Shown: positions 8,220 to 16,988 of the stretch, in pieces | Numbering within the stretch: position 1 is the first letter of the stretch | Layout of the letters: every line of letters starts with the position of its first letter | Program-made: the position numbers and the translations under genes | Assembly (NCBI RefSeq): GCF_000241325.1 | Contig: NZ_BAEI01000043.1 | Location: forward strand, 1-64,000 | Direction: 5' to 3' | Source: Gordonia polyisoprenivorans NBRC 16320 = JCM 10675 | Lineage (GTDB): Bacteria > Actinomycetota > Actinomycetes > Mycobacteriales > Mycobacteriaceae | Length of the DNA stretch: 64,000 nucleotides | The notes under the pieces: generated by a model | What the model was told of the DNA's origin: nothing | The model's database searches: none | The model's input: the letters and a program-made list of their open reading frames with translations, nothing else

Positions 8220-9812
8220 ATGCCCGGAACCGGGATATGGCGGACAAAATCCGTCGAGCAATCGATCGCCGAGACCGATGAACCGCGCAGCAAGTTGCGC
8301 AAGGATCTGACGACACGTGACCTGACCGCCTTCGGCGTCGCCGTGGTCATCGGCGCAGGCATCTTCACGCTCACCGCCCGCACCGCGGGCGACCTGGCCG
8401 GACCGTCGGTCTCGTTGGCCTTCGTCCTCGCGGCGGTCGCCTGCGGGCTGGCTGCCCTGTGCTACGCGGAGTTCGCGTCCACGGTGCCCGTCGCCGGCAG
8501 CGCCTACACGTTCTCCTACGCCACCTTCGGCGAGTTCATCGCATGGATCATCGGCTGGGACCTGATTCTCGAATTCGCCTTGGCCAGTTCGGTGGTGGCC
8601 AAGGGGTGGTCACTCTACCTCGCCGACTTCATCGGCACGTCGACCACCGTCGCCATCGGCGGGTTCAAGGCCGACTGGGGCGCGGTGCTGATCATCGGGG
8701 CGATCACGTTGACTCTTGCCTTCGGCGTGAAACTCTCGTCGCGTGTGTCCACCATCATCACCGCCATCAAGGTGGCTGTCGTGCTGCTGGTGATCATCGT
8801 CGGCGCGTTCTTCATCAACACCGACAACTACCATCCGTATGTGCCTGCCGCCGAACCGAACACAAGCGGGGCGTCGGGTCTGCACCAGACGTTGTTCGCC
8901 ATGCTGAGCGGATCCGACGGCAGCAACTACGGGTGGTACGGCCTGCTGGCGGCGGCGAGCCTACTGTTCTTCGCGTTCATCGGATTCGACGTCGTGGCGA
9001 CCACCGCCGAGGAGACCAAGAACCCGCAGAAGTCCATCCCGCGTGGCATTCTCGGCTCGCTGGCGATCGTCACCGTGCTGTACGTGGCGGTCACCATCGT
9101 GCTGACCGGCATGGTGAGCTACCAGCAGTTACGCACCGGCAGCCCGCTGGTCGGCGACGGAAGCGCGACCCTGGCAACGGCTTTCGAGGCACATGGGGTG
9201 ACGTGGGCCGAGACCGCCATCAACGTCGGTGCGCTCGCCGGTCTGACGACCGTCGTCATGGTGATGATGCTCGGGCAGACCCGAGTCCTGTTCGCGATGT
9301 CGCGCGACGGCCTGATCCCGCGGTCGTGGGGCACCACCAACAAATCCGGGAACCCGGTGCGTATCACCATGATCGTGGGTGTCGTCGTCGCCGTGATCGC
9401 CGCGGTGTTCCCCATCGAGACCCTGGAGCAGATGGTCAACATCGGCACCCTGTTCGCCTTCATCCTGGTGTGCGCCGGCGTCCTCGTCCTGCGCAAGACC
9501 CGCCCCGATCTCAAACGCGGATTCCGGGTGCCCGGCAGCCCGTTCGTGCCGATCGTCGCGATCGTGGCCTGCGGCTGGCTGATGATCAATCTGTCCGTCG
9601 AGACCTGGATTCGTTTCGTGGTGTGGATGCTCGTCGGGATCGTCGTCTACGCCCTCTACGGTCGTCGACACTCGGTGTTGGGGTTGCGCGCACGCGCGGC
9701 GCGTGACGCTGAGGCCGGCTCGTCGGAATTCGCCATCGTGCAAACCGAGATCGTGCAAACCGAGGCAGTGATCGATGAAGCGGCCGAGGACCGGGTCCCA
9801 GCCCGCGACTGA
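8220..9812 (+). CDS. APC-family amino-acid permease (cationic amino-acid transporter type)
   Basis: A 530-aa integral membrane protein with about 12 predicted helices. The first helix carries the APC signature VAVVIGAGIFTLTARTAG and helix 6 carries FFAFIGFDVVATTAEETKNP, as in the CAT/YfnA branch. The soluble C-tail has a short repeat, IVQTEIVQTEAV. GTGAGGAGACACCC gives a strong ribosome site for ATG 8220. Two Lrp-like boxes lie upstream. It likely imports an amino acid that feeds the dehydrogenase at 6306; specificity is not visible. Confidence 0.9.
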   Translation: MPGTGIWRTKSVEQSIAETDEPRSKLRKDLTTRDLTAFGVAVVIGAGIFTLTARTAGDLAGPSVSLAFVLAAVACGLAALCYAEFASTVPVAGSAYTFSYATFGEFIAWIIGWDLILEFALASSVVAKGWSLYLADFIGTSTTVAIGGFKADWGAVLIIGAITLTLAFGVKLSSRVSTIITAIKVAVVLLVIIVGAFFINTDNYHPYVPAAEPNTSGASGLHQTLFAMLSGSDGSNYGWYGLLAAASLLFFAFIGFDVVATTAEETKNPQKSIPRGILGSLAIVTVLYVAVTIVLTGMVSYQQLRTGSPLVGDGSATLATAFEAHGVTWAETAINVGALAGLTTVVMVMMLGQTRVLFAMSRDGLIPRSWGTTNKSGNPVRITMIVGVVVAVIAAVFPIETLEQMVNIGTLFAFILVCAGVLVLRKTRPDLKRGFRVPGSPFVPIVAIVACGWLMINLSVETWIRFVVWMLVGIVVYALYGRRHSVLGLRARAARDAEAGSSEFAIVQTEIVQTEAVIDEAAEDRVPARD

Positions 9813-9823
9813 GTGTCCGAAAC

Positions 9824-9919
9824 CCGCCGACAGCGCCCGTCACAACGCCGACAGCGCCCAACTGGGCGTCGAGAGCGCTCTGACGGGCGCTGTCGGCGGT
9901 CTACAGAGCGCTGTCGGCG
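9824..9919. repeat. Nested inverted repeats, probable transcription terminator
   Basis: A perfect 19-bp inverted repeat joins 9824-9842 (CCGCCGACAGCGCCCGTCA) to 9881-9899. Inside and beside it are a second direct copy (CGCCGACAGCGCCC, 9846-9859) and a second inverted copy (GCGCTGTCGGCG, 9908-9919), so several alternative stems are possible. It sits right after the permease stop and before the oppositely oriented ABM gene, so it could end transcription from both sides. There is no U-tract. Confidence 0.7.
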
Positions 9920-9957
9920 AAAAGCCGGGCGCCGTCGGGGCGGTCAGCGGAACCTGA

Positions 9958-10275
9958 TCAGAGAGCGCCCTTGTCCGCATCACCCGCGGGCACTGCGGTG
10001 AAGGTTTTGACGTCCAGCGGGCCGGCCAGCAATCCGCCGATCGCGGCTCCGAGTTCGGTCAATGCGGGGGCGCCGCCGTGGACCTTGAGCGCGTCGGCGG
10101 ATTCCCACTTCTCGATCATCACGAACTCGTTGCCGGTCGCCGACTGGTGCAGTGCGTACAGCTCGCAGCCCGGTTCCTGGTGCACCTTGTCGATGGCGGT
10201 GAGGATGGCCGCACGGACCTCCTCTTCCTTACCGGGTTGCGGGGAAATCGTTGCCACCACGATCACTGCGGACAT
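9958..10275 (-). CDS. ABM-domain putative quinol monooxygenase
   Basis: A 105-aa single-domain dimeric alpha-beta barrel protein of the antibiotic biosynthesis monooxygenase family (IVVATISPQPGKEEEVRAAI; EPGCELYALHQS; FVMIEKWESADALKVH). Members oxidise quinols or catechol-like rings without a cofactor. It is last in the minus-strand aromatic cluster. ATG 10275 was chosen because GAAGGTGAG lies about 8 nt upstream; a GTG at 10284 would overlap that site. Confidence 0.88.
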   Translation of the reverse strand: MSAVIVVATISPQPGKEEEVRAAILTAIDKVHQEPGCELYALHQSATGNEFVMIEKWESADALKVHGGAPALTELGAAIGGLLAGPLDVKTFTAVPAGDADKGAL

Positions 10276-10342
10276 CGTCGTCACTCACCTTCGTCTCGTC
10301 GAACACAATCTCGGATGACGCTACGCCGGATCGCGGCGCAGG

Positions 10343-10372
10343 GGAACAGACTGCTGCGGAACAGACTGCTGC
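10343..10372. repeat. 15-bp tandem duplication
   Basis: GGAACAGACTGCTGC occurs twice head to tail (10343-10357, 10358-10372), with a degenerate start of a third unit after it. It fills part of the gap between the TauE gene and the ABM gene. No function is apparent. Confidence 0.75.
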
Positions 10373-10381
10373 AGAACGGGC

Positions 10382-11176
10382 TCAGGCCAACAGTCGCCAC
10401 AGCCCGATCAGCCCGACCACGACGATGAGGATCCGCAACGCCGTCGGCGGGAGCCGGCGCCCGTATCGGGCGCCGAGGACCCCACCGACCAGCGACCCGA
10501 CGGCGATCAACCCGGCCGCGGTCCAGTCGATGCGATCGAAGGCCACGATCGTGTAGGTCACCGCCGCAACCACATTCACGATCAGCGAGAGCAGGTTCTT
10601 GGCGGCGTTGAGGCGCTGGAGGTCGTCGGGGGCGATCACGCCGAGCGCCCCGATCAGCAAGATGCCCTGCGCGGCAGTGAAGTACCCGCCGTAGATGCCG
10701 ACAAGGAAGGTCGCCGTGGTCATCGCGGCGATCCTGGTGGGGCTCAGCGGAAACGCCTCGGTCACGGCTCCGGTATGGCCGAGGATCCCGGATCGGCTCA
10801 GCGACCATCGCTGGATGCGTGGTCCGGCGACGACCAGGATCAGCGCCCCGACCAACAGGACCGGCACGACCTTCTCGAACACCGTCTCCGGCAGATGCAG
10901 GAGCAGGAAGCACCCCAGCAGTGCGCCGAGGAAGGAGCCGGGCATCTGCCAGCGCAGCCGTGGCCACTGTCCCTGCAGTTCGCGGCGGTAGCCCCAGGTT
11001 CCCGACACGCCGCCGGCGACCAGACCGATCGCGTTGGAGATCGTGGCCGTCACCGGCGGCACCCCGAACGACACGAGGGTGGGGAAGGTGATCAGCGTGC
11101 CGCTGCCGACGAGTGCGTTGATGGCGCCCGCCCCCACTCCAGCAACGAGGACGGCGACGAGCTCCCAGGTGGACAT
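10382..11176 (-). CDS. TauE/SafE-family anion/organic acid exporter
   Basis: A 264-aa membrane protein with about 8 helices and the two family half-repeats. The first begins MSTWELVAVLVAGVGAGAIN with LVGSGTLITFPTLV; the second contains TTATFLVGIYGGYFTAAQG. Relatives move sulfite, sulfoacetate or other organic anions. ATG 11176 follows CTGGAGGGC; the upstream extension of the frame is not TauE-like. Co-orientation with the aromatic genes suggests it transports a substrate or intermediate of that pathway. Confidence 0.88.
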   Translation of the reverse strand: MSTWELVAVLVAGVGAGAINALVGSGTLITFPTLVSFGVPPVTATISNAIGLVAGGVSGTWGYRRELQGQWPRLRWQMPGSFLGALLGCFLLLHLPETVFEKVVPVLLVGALILVVAGPRIQRWSLSRSGILGHTGAVTEAFPLSPTRIAAMTTATFLVGIYGGYFTAAQGILLIGALGVIAPDDLQRLNAAKNLLSLIVNVVAAVTYTIVAFDRIDWTAAGLIAVGSLVGGVLGARYGRRLPPTALRILIVVVGLIGLWRLLA

Positions 11177-11231
11177 GCCCTCCAGGGTGCCGGGTGGTCC
11201 GGGCGGGTTGGTCAGGTGGGTGGGGTCGGTG

Positions 11232-12428
11232 TCAGCCGAGAGCGACCGCGGCCACCGGCGCGCTCCGATCGACGGCCATCTCGCCGAATCGGTCCGCCAC
11301 CCAATCGGCGACGAAGCTGCTGACGTGACCGAGATCGTCGAGGCCGATGTGTTCGGCTCCGCCCTCCTCGGGGGTGAAGATGCGCAGATCGCGACGCGGG
11401 CTGTTGACGGCCTGATCGTAGGACCGTTGCGCGAGTTCCACCGGGATCTGGCGGTCGTTGGCACCGTGGGCGATCAGGAACGGCACCGTGATCTTCTCGA
11501 CGACTCCGTCGAGGTGGATGTTGTCGGCCATGGTCAGGAAGTCCTCGAGGTCGGTCTCACCCCACACCCACATCACGTGATCCCAATAGTGGGGTACCGG
11601 ACGCTCGCCCTCACGGTCGACGCGACGACGCTGCACCTGGCCCCAGTTGTGGTTCGCTCCCCACGCAACACACAGTGCAAGTCTCTTCTCGAACGCGGCC
11701 GCCCGCGGCGCGTAGTAACCGCCGAGCGACCACCCGACGACACCGATACGGGCACTGTCGATGTCGGGGTCGGCCTCCAGGAAGTCGATGCAGGCCGCCG
11801 CCCACTCTTCGGTGTTGCTCTGCGCGGTGAGTCCCTGCTTGCGCAACGCTTCACCCGACCCGGGACAGTCGACCATCAGCGTCGCGATGCCGCGAGCGGC
11901 CAGTTCATGATTGTGGCCGGAAAGGTATTGGTGCTCTTTGGTGGAGTCCAGGCCGTTCCACATGATCATCACCGGCATCGGCCCGTCGACGTCCACGGGC
12001 TTGGTGTAGTAGGCCGGCAGCGTGGTGTCGCCGAACGGGATGGTCACCCGCCGGGTCAGCGGGTCATTGAGCTCGAAGGAACGTTCCATGAGGTCGAGGC
12101 AGCGTTGGTAGGTTGCCTCACGTTCCGGTGTGCCCGCCTGCTGCATCCGCTCCGCGGTGATCAGATAGTTGGCTGCCCGGGCGTACGCCTGCCCAGCTGT
12201 CCTGGTGTGTCCTTGTGCCGCATCCTCATCGGCCTCGACGACGAGTCGATCGACCATCGCGGTCCACGAATTCAGAAAATCGACGGTACCGAGGTCCTCG
12301 TTGGTCGACGCGACGTCGCGAAGGGGTCGGCAGGCGCGGTCGACCTCGTCGATCCGGCCGCCACTGTTGAGTGCGCCGACGACGGCGAAGTTCCAGACAT
12401 AATTGTGTCCGGTGAAGTATTCGAACAT
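11232..12428 (-). CDS. Alpha/beta hydrolase, DHPON-hydrolase/FrsA-like C-C hydrolase
   Basis: A 398-aa protein with a long helical N-terminal part (to about residue 145) before the hydrolase fold, as in 2,6-dihydroxypseudooxynicotine hydrolase. GWSLGG carries the nucleophile, HGANDRQIP the acid and GGAEHIGLDD the His. Such enzymes cut carbon-carbon bonds of ring-cleavage or side-chain ketone products. Position after the dioxygenase, FAH, SDR and cyclase genes fits a late C-C cleavage step. GAAAGGTAACCGAT precedes ATG 12428. Confidence 0.85.
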   Translation of the reverse strand: MFEYFTGHNYVWNFAVVGALNSGGRIDEVDRACRPLRDVASTNEDLGTVDFLNSWTAMVDRLVVEADEDAAQGHTRTAGQAYARAANYLITAERMQQAGTPEREATYQRCLDLMERSFELNDPLTRRVTIPFGDTTLPAYYTKPVDVDGPMPVMIMWNGLDSTKEHQYLSGHNHELAARGIATLMVDCPGSGEALRKQGLTAQSNTEEWAAACIDFLEADPDIDSARIGVVGWSLGGYYAPRAAAFEKRLALCVAWGANHNWGQVQRRRVDREGERPVPHYWDHVMWVWGETDLEDFLTMADNIHLDGVVEKITVPFLIAHGANDRQIPVELAQRSYDQAVNSPRRDLRIFTPEEGGAEHIGLDDLGHVSSFVADWVADRFGEMAVDRSAPVAAVALG

Positions 12429-12456
12429 ATCGGTTACCTTTCGTGGGTGGTTCGGG

Positions 12457-13242
12457 TCAGCCGGGCAGGACGGCGGACCATCCGCCGTCGACCATCAGGT
12501 TGGTTCCGGTGATGTAGCCGGATTCGTCGGAGGCGAGGAACACCGCGTAGTTCACCACGTCGGCCGGTGTACCCAAGCGTCCCAGTGGTATTGACGATTC
12601 GATGGTGCGCATCGGATGGTCGTCGTCGAGCAGGGTCGCTTCGGATTGCGGGGTGCGGATCATGCCCGGGCTGATACAGTTCGCGCGGACCTGATGGTGG
12701 GAACCCTCGGCGGCGAGCTGTTTGGTCATCGCCACCACGGCTCCCTTCGACGCCGTGTGTGCGAGTCGGGAATTGGTGAGAGACCCGGTGACCCCGGCGG
12801 TCGAACCGACCAGGATGATCGAGGCATTCCCCGACGCGCACAAGTACTTCCATGCCGCGCGAACAGGCAAGAAGACGAGGTCGATCTCGTGTCGCATCAC
12901 GAAATGCCATTCGCTCAAGGCGATCTCCGACACCGGGGCGAACGTCGTCATCCCGGCGTTGGTGTACAGCACATCGATTCGGCCATGGCACGCGCCGATG
13001 GTGTCGATCCAGGTGGCCACGGCGTCCTCGTCGGTGAGATCGACGGGGTGCGCACTGATCATCCGGCCACCGGCCGCAGTGACCATGTCGACAGTCTGCT
13101 GCGCGGAATGCGGCTCGATGTCACACCCGTACACCAGTGCCCCCTCGTCCGCGAAACGCAGTGCGGCCTCCCGCCCCTGGCCACTTGCCGTTCCGGTGAT
13201 GACGGCGACCTTGCCGACGAGGCGACCTTCGACCCCGGTCAC
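12457..13242 (-). CDS. SDR-family protein with His in place of the catalytic Tyr
   Basis: A 261-aa SDR. TGTASGQG (16-23) is the nucleotide loop, TNAG stands for NNAG (94-97), Ser is in GSTAG (S147), and the C-terminal SGYITGTNLMVDGGW is standard. The active-site motif reads HTASK instead of YxxxK: codon CAC at residue 162, Lys at 166. Either chemistry is altered or the protein is not a normal oxidoreductase. GTG 13242 overlaps the cyclase stop by GTGA, giving tight coupling; the longer upstream frame is cyclase DNA read in another frame. Confidence 0.85.
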   Translation of the reverse strand: MTGVEGRLVGKVAVITGTASGQGREAALRFADEGALVYGCDIEPHSAQQTVDMVTAAGGRMISAHPVDLTDEDAVATWIDTIGACHGRIDVLYTNAGMTTFAPVSEIALSEWHFVMRHEIDLVFLPVRAAWKYLCASGNASIILVGSTAGVTGSLTNSRLAHTASKGAVVAMTKQLAAEGSHHQVRANCISPGMIRTPQSEATLLDDDHPMRTIESSIPLGRLGTPADVVNYAVFLASDESGYITGTNLMVDGGWSAVLPG

Positions 13243-14237
13243 TTGACCGCGATCGGATTGACCGGTGCGCCCACGGCACCGGTGACCGGCAACGGTGCGG
13301 CGACGAGAAAGAACTCGTAGATGCCGTCGCGCGCGCAGTCCGCGGCGAGTTCGTCGAGGTCCCACATCTCGCCGAGGAACAGCCCCATGTTGGGGATGGC
13401 CACCTGGTGCAGCGGCTGGAAGGCTTCGTCGAATTCATTGGGGCGCACCTCGAATCCCCAGGTGTCGGTGGCGATCGCGGCGATCTCGGTGCGATGCAGC
13501 CAGTCCGCGGTGGTGAACGACAGCCCCGGCGCCGCGCCCCCGGCGTAGTCATTCCACCCCGCCCGCTTGGCACGTGCGAGTTGTCCGGTGCGTACCAGCA
13601 CGATGTCGCCGGTGCCCACCCGACCGGCCAACCCGTGTGCCTGCATGGTCTGTTCGAGGTGGTCCACCGTGACGGCAAAGCCGTCGGCGAGTTCGCCGTC
13701 GGTGCCGATGACACGTCCGACGTCGAGCAAGATCCCGCGGCTGATGATCTCAGCCGCAACGGTTTCGATGCCGGTGACCTGATCGCCGAGCGCGGTGACG
13801 ACCTGGCCGGCGGGCCGTCCGTTCCAGGCCCGACCGTGATCGAAGATGTGCCCCAACCCATCCCATTGGGTCGAGCACTGCAACGGCATGGTGACGACGT
13901 CGTCGGCGCCGCCGAGACCGTGGGGAAAGCCTTGGATGCCGGCTTCGGCGTCGGTGCCCGTGTCGAGCATGGTGTGGATCGGGTTGGTCCTCCGCCGCCA
14001 GCCCTTCTGCGGTCCGTCCATGTTGAATTGCAGTGAGAGACTGAAGGCTTTGCCCCGTCGGACCAGACCGGCAGCCTGGGCGCGTTTGGCGTCATCGATG
14101 TGATTGAGGGTGCCGAGGACGTCGTGTTCACCCCACCGGCCCCAGTTGGAGCAGCGGGCGGCAGCGGCTGCGATGCTGCCCTCGGGGTCGTCCCGTTCGA
14201 TGAGCGTGCGGGCCGGGTGGGTGTCGTCGAGGGTCAT
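13239..14237 (-). CDS. Cyclase-family (kynurenine formamidase-like) hydrolase
   Basis: A 332-aa member of the metal-dependent cyclase family. The metal/active-site region is MPLQCSTQWDGLGHIFDHG, followed by GRGILLDVGRV-like strands and GDIVLVRTGQL. Family members hydrolyse N-formyl or lactone bonds. ATG 14237 follows ACAGGAACACC and overlaps the preceding SDR stop as ATGA; its own stop overlaps the next SDR start. It is one of four translationally coupled genes in this operon. Confidence 0.85.
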   Translation of the reverse strand: MTLDDTHPARTLIERDDPEGSIAAAAARCSNWGRWGEHDVLGTLNHIDDAKRAQAAGLVRRGKAFSLSLQFNMDGPQKGWRRRTNPIHTMLDTGTDAEAGIQGFPHGLGGADDVVTMPLQCSTQWDGLGHIFDHGRAWNGRPAGQVVTALGDQVTGIETVAAEIISRGILLDVGRVIGTDGELADGFAVTVDHLEQTMQAHGLAGRVGTGDIVLVRTGQLARAKRAGWNDYAGGAAPGLSFTTADWLHRTEIAAIATDTWGFEVRPNEFDEAFQPLHQVAIPNMGLFLGEMWDLDELAADCARDGIYEFFLVAAPLPVTGAVGAPVNPIAVK

Positions 14238-14989
14238 GGTGTTCCTGTGCTGACGGGAGTGGATGATGATGCGGCGAGTGCGTCGGAGATCGACTTGACG
14301 CCGCCATGGGAGGTGGCGCCGCCGTCGACGGGTATCTCGGCGCCATTGATGTAGGCTGCGGCGTCGTCGAGCAGGAATTCGATCACGGCGGCGACCTCGT
14401 TGGGTTTTCCGGTGCGCCCCAACGGCGTTTCGGCGACCGAGGCTTCTCGGAACGCGACCGGTGCCGATGCCGTCATCGGGGTATCGATGAACCCCGGGTT
14501 CACCATGTTCACACGAATACCGCTGGGACCCAATTCGAGAGCCGCGGTGTGGGTCAGTCCGCGCAGCGCCCATTTGCTGGTGGTGTAGGCCACCGGATAG
14601 TGCGCGGTTGTGGCGGCGATCGATCCGACGTTGACCACCGACGCCTGATCGGCGAACACCGGGCGCAACTCCTGCAGTGCGAGCAAGGGGCCGAGAACGT
14701 TGACCTGATACACGTCGATCATGTCCGCGGAGTCGGCGTCCAGAAGGCGGGCACGGCGTGTGATTCCGGCGCAGTTCGCCAGACCGCGGACGGTGTCTCC
14801 GCGGACTGCCAGATCTGCGGCGAGGGCTCGCCATCGCTCTCGGTCGGTGACGTCGAATTCGAGCACGTCTCGGGTCGTGTCGACAGTGGCGTCCAGCGCG
14901 ATCACCTGCACCCCGCTGCGTCTCAGTGCATCGGTGACGGCGGCACCGATGCCGCCTGCGGCACCGGTGACGATCACGAGAGCCGTCAC
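14234..14989 (-). CDS. SDR oxidoreductase
   Basis: A 251-aa classical SDR. VTGAAGGIGAA is the nucleotide-binding loop, NCAG replaces NNAG, VGSIAAT carries the Ser, and YTTSK the Tyr/Lys pair. The C-terminus has NPGFIDTPM and INGAEIPVDGG. The GTG at 14989 overlaps the FAH gene stop (GTGA) and the stop overlaps the cyclase ATG. Probably reduces or oxidises a ring-cleavage-derived alcohol; substrate unknown. Confidence 0.88.
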   Translation of the reverse strand: MTALVIVTGAAGGIGAAVTDALRRSGVQVIALDATVDTTRDVLEFDVTDRERWRALAADLAVRGDTVRGLANCAGITRRARLLDADSADMIDVYQVNVLGPLLALQELRPVFADQASVVNVGSIAATTAHYPVAYTTSKWALRGLTHTAALELGPSGIRVNMVNPGFIDTPMTASAPVAFREASVAETPLGRTGKPNEVAAVIEFLLDDAAAYINGAEIPVDGGATSHGGVKSISDALAASSSTPVSTGTP

Positions 14990-15993
14990 GATCGGACTCC
15001 CGGTGCATCGCTGGTGACGCAGTACTTTTCGCGGAGTGCACCGCGGTCGGCCCTTCTCCTCGCCGCCGGAACCACGGGGACCGACGCCTTCTGCTCGCCG
15101 ACGGTGTTGGTCAGCGACCCGATACCCTCGACGCTCAGTGTCACGGTGTCGCCGGGACGCAGCGGGGCCGGGTCCTGTTGCCCGCGTCGTCCCCATCGTT
15201 CGGCCAGGCAACCTCCGTTGCCGACGGTCCCCGAACCGAGCAGGTCGCCGGGCTCGATGCGCGAGTCGCGAGAGGCGTAGGCGATCATTGCGGGAAAGGT
15301 CCAGCCCATGTTGGACAACACATCTCGCCCGACCTGCACCCCGTTGACCGCAACCGTACATTCCAGGGCCAGAAATCCCTCGTCATCGATGCGGTCGGCG
15401 AGTTCGTCGGCGGTGACCAGAACGGGCCCGAGAGTGTTGGCGAAGTCCTTGCCCTTGGCCGGGCCGAGACCCACCTCCATCTCCCGACGCTGCAGATCGC
15501 GTGCCGACCAGTCGTTGAGAATGGTGTATCCGAAGAGGTGGTCGCCGGCGGCCTCGACGGTGAGATCCGAACCGGCGAGGCCGATGACTGCTGCCACCTC
15601 GAGCTCGAAATCCAATGCACGACAACCATGCGGTACCGGTATCGACGCCCCGGGCCCGCTGATGGTGTGCGGATTGGTGAAATAGAAGTGCGGTGCCTCA
15701 TACCAGGCGTCGGGTACCCCGGACTCTCCCTGCACGGAGGTGCGCACGCCCTCGACGTGCTCCTCAAAAGTGACGAAGTCCCGGATCGTCGGCGGACGCA
15801 GTGGCGCCTGCAACTCATACGTTGCGGCCGGCGCACTGTGCGCGATCGCGTCCGCACCGATCGCCAGCGCGTCGGGCAGTCCCCGGCGAATCAGCTCGAG
15901 GACGGTGAAACCCGTTATCGGATGGACGTTCTCGCCGTCCAGTACGGCTGCACTCGGACGGCCGTCGGGTAGCCGGATGGTGGCAAATCGCAT
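14986..15993 (-). CDS. Fumarylacetoacetate hydrolase-family protein
   Basis: A 335-aa FAH-fold protein. LDFELEVAAVIG provides the conserved metal-binding acidic residues, and GYTILNDWSARDLQRREM and GLGPAKGKDFANTLGPVLVT are strongly conserved family segments. FAH members hydrolyse acylpyruvates, decarboxylate or hydrate 2-oxo acids from ring cleavage. It directly follows the VOC dioxygenase gene, consistent with processing its product. GAAAGAGGCGTCATC lies before ATG 15993. C-terminal residues beyond about 300 are variable. Confidence 0.9.
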   Translation of the reverse strand: MRFATIRLPDGRPSAAVLDGENVHPITGFTVLELIRRGLPDALAIGADAIAHSAPAATYELQAPLRPPTIRDFVTFEEHVEGVRTSVQGESGVPDAWYEAPHFYFTNPHTISGPGASIPVPHGCRALDFELEVAAVIGLAGSDLTVEAAGDHLFGYTILNDWSARDLQRREMEVGLGPAKGKDFANTLGPVLVTADELADRIDDEGFLALECTVAVNGVQVGRDVLSNMGWTFPAMIAYASRDSRIEPGDLLGSGTVGNGGCLAERWGRRGQQDPAPLRPGDTVTLSVEGIGSLTNTVGEQKASVPVVPAARRRADRGALREKYCVTSDAPGVRS

Positions 15994-16020
15994 GATGACG
16001 CCTCTTTCGGATCGTCGAGG

Positions 16021-16959
16021 TCAGACGGGCGGGGCAACGTACATGCCCTTGTCCGGATCGTTGAACGACTTGGCGGCGACGAACTCGTTCATCGCATTCG
16101 CTGTTCCCCACTGGTCGGTGACGGCCGGGTCGGAGAAGTCGTAGATGTGCGGATGCCACGTATCTTCCTCGAGGACTTCGAGTTCTGTGGTGTATTCCAT
16201 CGTGTTGCCGTTGGGATCGAGGAAGTACGAGAAGGTGTTGTTGCCGGCCATATGTCGACCGGGACCCCAGATCTTCTCGATACCCGCGCGCAGCATGCGG
16301 CCGGTACCGCGCATGTACTCGTCGAGGCCTCGGAGTTCGAAGGAAGCGTGGTGCAGCGCAGGGTGTGGTCCGCGAGCGACCGCCATCGAGTGATGCCAGT
16401 TGTTGGTACGCAGGAACCACATCATCTGTCCCATGCGCGGATGCATCAGGACGTCGGACACCTTGAACCCGAAGTGCTTTTCGTAGAAGGCGACGGTCGC
16501 CTCCGGGTCGGCGCTGTTCACGACGACGTGGGAGAGCTTGACCGGGACGGACTCGCCCTCCTCGATCTTGCGGTGCTCCCGGGGAGCGACGTCGGCGGAC
16601 ACCTCGATGGTGCGGCCCTCGTTGTCGAAGAACCGGAATCCGTAACCGCCGCCGGGTGTTTGCATGTCGGTGGGTTCGTGGACGAGGTGGACACCGGTGG
16701 CGGCGAGCCTGCCGGCGAGCGCGTCGACCGCCGCTGAATCGGCCGCCCCATAGGAGATCAGATCGAGGCGTTTGTCGGAGTCCTTGCGGATTCGGACAAC
16801 GTAGGGTTCTGGGGACCCTTCGGCGGCGAGATAGGTGAGGTCACCGTCGGTACCCGCGACGGATAGGCCCCACTGGTCGGTGTAGAACGCGAGTTGCTTG
16901 TCGTAGTCGGGTACCGCCAGGGCGACGTGCCGGAGGTGTGTGAAGGCGTAGTCGGTCAT
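16021..16959 (-). CDS. VOC-superfamily extradiol dioxygenase-like protein
   Basis: A 312-aa two-domain vicinal-oxygen-chelate protein. The C-terminal domain has the three type I extradiol metal ligands in expected places: His in LSHVVVNS, His in LHHASFEL, Glu in GNTMEYTTE. The N-terminal domain (HLRHVALAVPDYDKQLAFYT) lacks them. This predicts Fe(II)/Mn(II)-dependent meta cleavage of a catechol-type ring made by the hydroxylase encoded just upstream. GGAAAGAACACG precedes ATG 16959. Confidence 0.88.
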   Translation of the reverse strand: MTDYAFTHLRHVALAVPDYDKQLAFYTDQWGLSVAGTDGDLTYLAAEGSPEPYVVRIRKDSDKRLDLISYGAADSAAVDALAGRLAATGVHLVHEPTDMQTPGGGYGFRFFDNEGRTIEVSADVAPREHRKIEEGESVPVKLSHVVVNSADPEATVAFYEKHFGFKVSDVLMHPRMGQMMWFLRTNNWHHSMAVARGPHPALHHASFELRGLDEYMRGTGRMLRAGIEKIWGPGRHMAGNNTFSYFLDPNGNTMEYTTELEVLEEDTWHPHIYDFSDPAVTDQWGTANAMNEFVAAKSFNDPDKGMYVAPPV

Positions 16960-16988
16960 CGTGTTCTTTCCTTGTGTACAGATCTGAT

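Noticed and set aside
11034-12512. 492-codon plus-strand frame
   Set aside because: Antisense to the DHPON-like hydrolase with intact triad; composition is typical of a shadow.
13239-15041. Single 600-residue SDR-cyclase fusion protein
   Set aside because: The frame is open but the N-terminal half is another frame of the SDR at 14234-14989; ATG 14237 with ACAGGAACACC and the ATGA overlap show separate genes.
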